DNA from: an uncultured Pseudomonadota bacterium
GTDB taxonomy: Bacteria > Pseudomonadota > Alphaproteobacteria > Rs-D84
DNA: 64,000 nucleotides
Assembly: GCA_900320405.1 (NCBI GenBank)
Contig: OOHM01000001.1
Span: 288,394 to 352,393 of the forward strand
Direction of reading: 5' to 3'
In this document: positions 63,118 through 64,000 of the stretch, piece by piece
Position numbering within the stretch: the first letter of the stretch is position 1
Layout: the number at the start of each line of letters is the position of its first letter
The notes under the pieces: model-generated
Told to the model about the DNA's origin: nothing
Seen by the model: the letters and a program-made list of their open reading frames with translations, nothing else
Database searches by the model: none
Program-made: the position numbers and the translations under genes

Positions 63118-63759
63118 ATGAAGAACACAATTTTATTCTGTACAGGGTTGTCTGGATGTGGCAAAACGTATTTTATTAAAAACACGCTGCCGGATGGTTT
63201 GTTCTATAATCTTAAATCTGCAACCACGCGCGATATGCGCGCCGGCGAGGTTGAGGCCAGAGAATACTATTTCCGTGACGAAGAATATTTTAATAATACG
63301 CCATTGGTCACAAAATTGTGGGTAAATCGCGATTTTTGGAAACCGGGCGATAAAAAGTGGATGTATGGGGTCCCCGAAACCGAAGTAATCCCAAACCTTG
63401 GACGGAATTTTACATACGATGTGATTCAACCGCGATATGTGCGTCAAATGATAGATTGGTTTAATATGCACGGACTGGATTCGGCATATGTATATAAAAT
63501 CGCATGGTTTTTACCGCCGAAAAATAATTTTGAAATTGCGGCGGCACGCGCGACCATGCCGAATGATTCCGCGGTGCGTCACGCGAACACGTGTTCCATA
63601 GAAGACTTTTTGGATTGCGATCTGCGACCCGATTATATATTGCGTCCGATTATGGGGCAAATGGACGGCCGTTTAATGCAGTATATTGGCGCATTGTACG
63701 ACGATATGTTGTGGCGCCGTTCCAAAGGGGCAGACCGACCAATTTCAAATTCGCGATAA
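63118..63759 (+). CDS. Guanylate-kinase-like P-loop kinase
   Basis: 213 aa, AAAGGGGG before ATG 63118. P-loop FCTGLSGCGKTYF (7-19) and the GMP-pocket segment SATTRDMRAGEVEAREYYFRDEEYF (gmk: S.TTR..R.GE..G.DY.F). The rest is atypical (a long WVNRDFWKPGDKKWMYGVP segment), so it may be a side branch rather than true Gmk. Own terminator at 63765. Confidence 0.7.
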   Translation: MKNTILFCTGLSGCGKTYFIKNTLPDGLFYNLKSATTRDMRAGEVEAREYYFRDEEYFNNTPLVTKLWVNRDFWKPGDKKWMYGVPETEVIPNLGRNFTYDVIQPRYVRQMIDWFNMHGLDSAYVYKIAWFLPPKNNFEIAAARATMPNDSAVRHANTCSIEDFLDCDLRPDYILRPIMGQMDGRLMQYIGALYDDMLWRRSKGADRPISNSR

Positions 63760-63764
63760 AAAAT

Positions 63765-63787
63765 ACCGCCCATCCGGGCGGTGTTTT
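63765..63787 (+). terminator. Terminator of the kinase gene
   Basis: ACCGCCC/GGGCGGT (63765-63771 with 63776-63782), ATCC loop, GTTTTT. Confidence 0.8.
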
Positions 63788-63821
63788 TATTCTGCAAACA
63801 TAAATACCATAAGGGCGTTTT

Positions 63822-64000
63822 TTAACTAAGGCAATGTTCATTATCTGTTATACATTGGCCATTATTACAGAAGTTGCAGGCACCCGAACAATCTGAATCG
63901 CTAGTGCATTGTCGTTCGCCGTAAACGGTTTTATTACCCAAACTCCACAACAAACAATTTGCATCGGTGTGTGGTGTTCCAGACCATTCAGTACACGTTT
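63822..64000 (-). CDS. YVD/CLLW-family protein, C-terminal part (window edge)
   Basis: Minus-strand frame open to the right edge and ending with TAA at 63822-63824. It reads CTEWSGTPHTDANCLLW, then a Cys-rich tail CTSDSDCSGACNFCNNGQC, as in the 39153 protein. The start lies outside the window. Confidence 0.75.
   Translation of the reverse strand, partial: TCTEWSGTPHTDANCLLWSLGNKTVYGERQCTSDSDCSGACNFCNNGQCITDNEHCLS

Noticed and set aside
1..64000. CRISPR array
   Set aside because: No regularly spaced direct repeats with unique spacers were seen, and no cas genes.

Overview
The window reads as a chromosome segment of an uncultured, probably host-associated alphaproteobacterium. The clearest lineage sign is the DUF1013/TrcR gene (60404-60949), a family known from Alphaproteobacteria; it sits directly before the primary sigma factor gene. 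The housekeeping genes are metK, rpsA, adk, corA, smpB, tatD, holB, a D,D-carboxypeptidase, mtaB, rpoZ, rpsD, trpS, xerC, cysS and rpoD. The secreted 'YVD...KQ' proteins recall sequences I associate with gut alphaproteobacteria (RF32/Enterousia-like), but that placement is inference.

Layout. 1-9950: surface proteins. Two giant Cys-rich repeat proteins with LamG-like domains come first (the first is cut by the window edge), then four small secreted fibre-like proteins on the minus strand and an outer-membrane beta-barrel. 9986-11205: a divergent metK whose long leader can fold in two mutually exclusive ways. 11335-28992: a 17.6-kb, visibly AT-richer integrative element inserted at the 3' end of tRNA-Asn. 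A 16-bp direct repeat flanks it, the displaced tRNA terminator lies at its far end, and it carries an AlpA/Xis-like HTH gene and a tyrosine integrase. I see no relaxase, conjugation or phage structural gene. Its cargo looks like defence: DUF488 plus a possible dual-OB protein, a RloA/RloB-like (AbiL-type) pair, a type I R-M locus interleaved with three small membrane proteins, a STAS-GHKL ATPase / DUF4325-like / PIN cassette, and a GIY-YIG-RAMA-like protein.

29280-34011: a serine hydrolase, then an alpha/beta hydrolase, an MmcQ/YjbR protein, a cytoplasmic and an exported flavodoxin, and an exported DUF362 protein, which may form a redox-related set. 34046-43076: housekeeping genes with promoters and terminators that can mostly be read directly (ogt, SDR, rpsA, adk, corA, smpB-tatD-holB-dac).

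39153-54005 and 63822-64000: a family of exported proteins sharing an N-terminal YVD/KQ segment and a C-terminal Cys-...-CLLW motif. They come in promoter cassettes. One pair (39153, 53133) shares a ~170-bp upstream repeat with two GGTACC-centred palindromes. Another pair (43410, 46015) shares a promoter copied together with a fragment of the carboxypeptidase gene. This points to expansion of a surface protein family by gene-plus-promoter duplication. 55416-63759 returns to housekeeping genes (rpsD, trpS, a SIMPL protein, xerC, cysS, trcR, rpoD and a guanylate-kinase-like gene).
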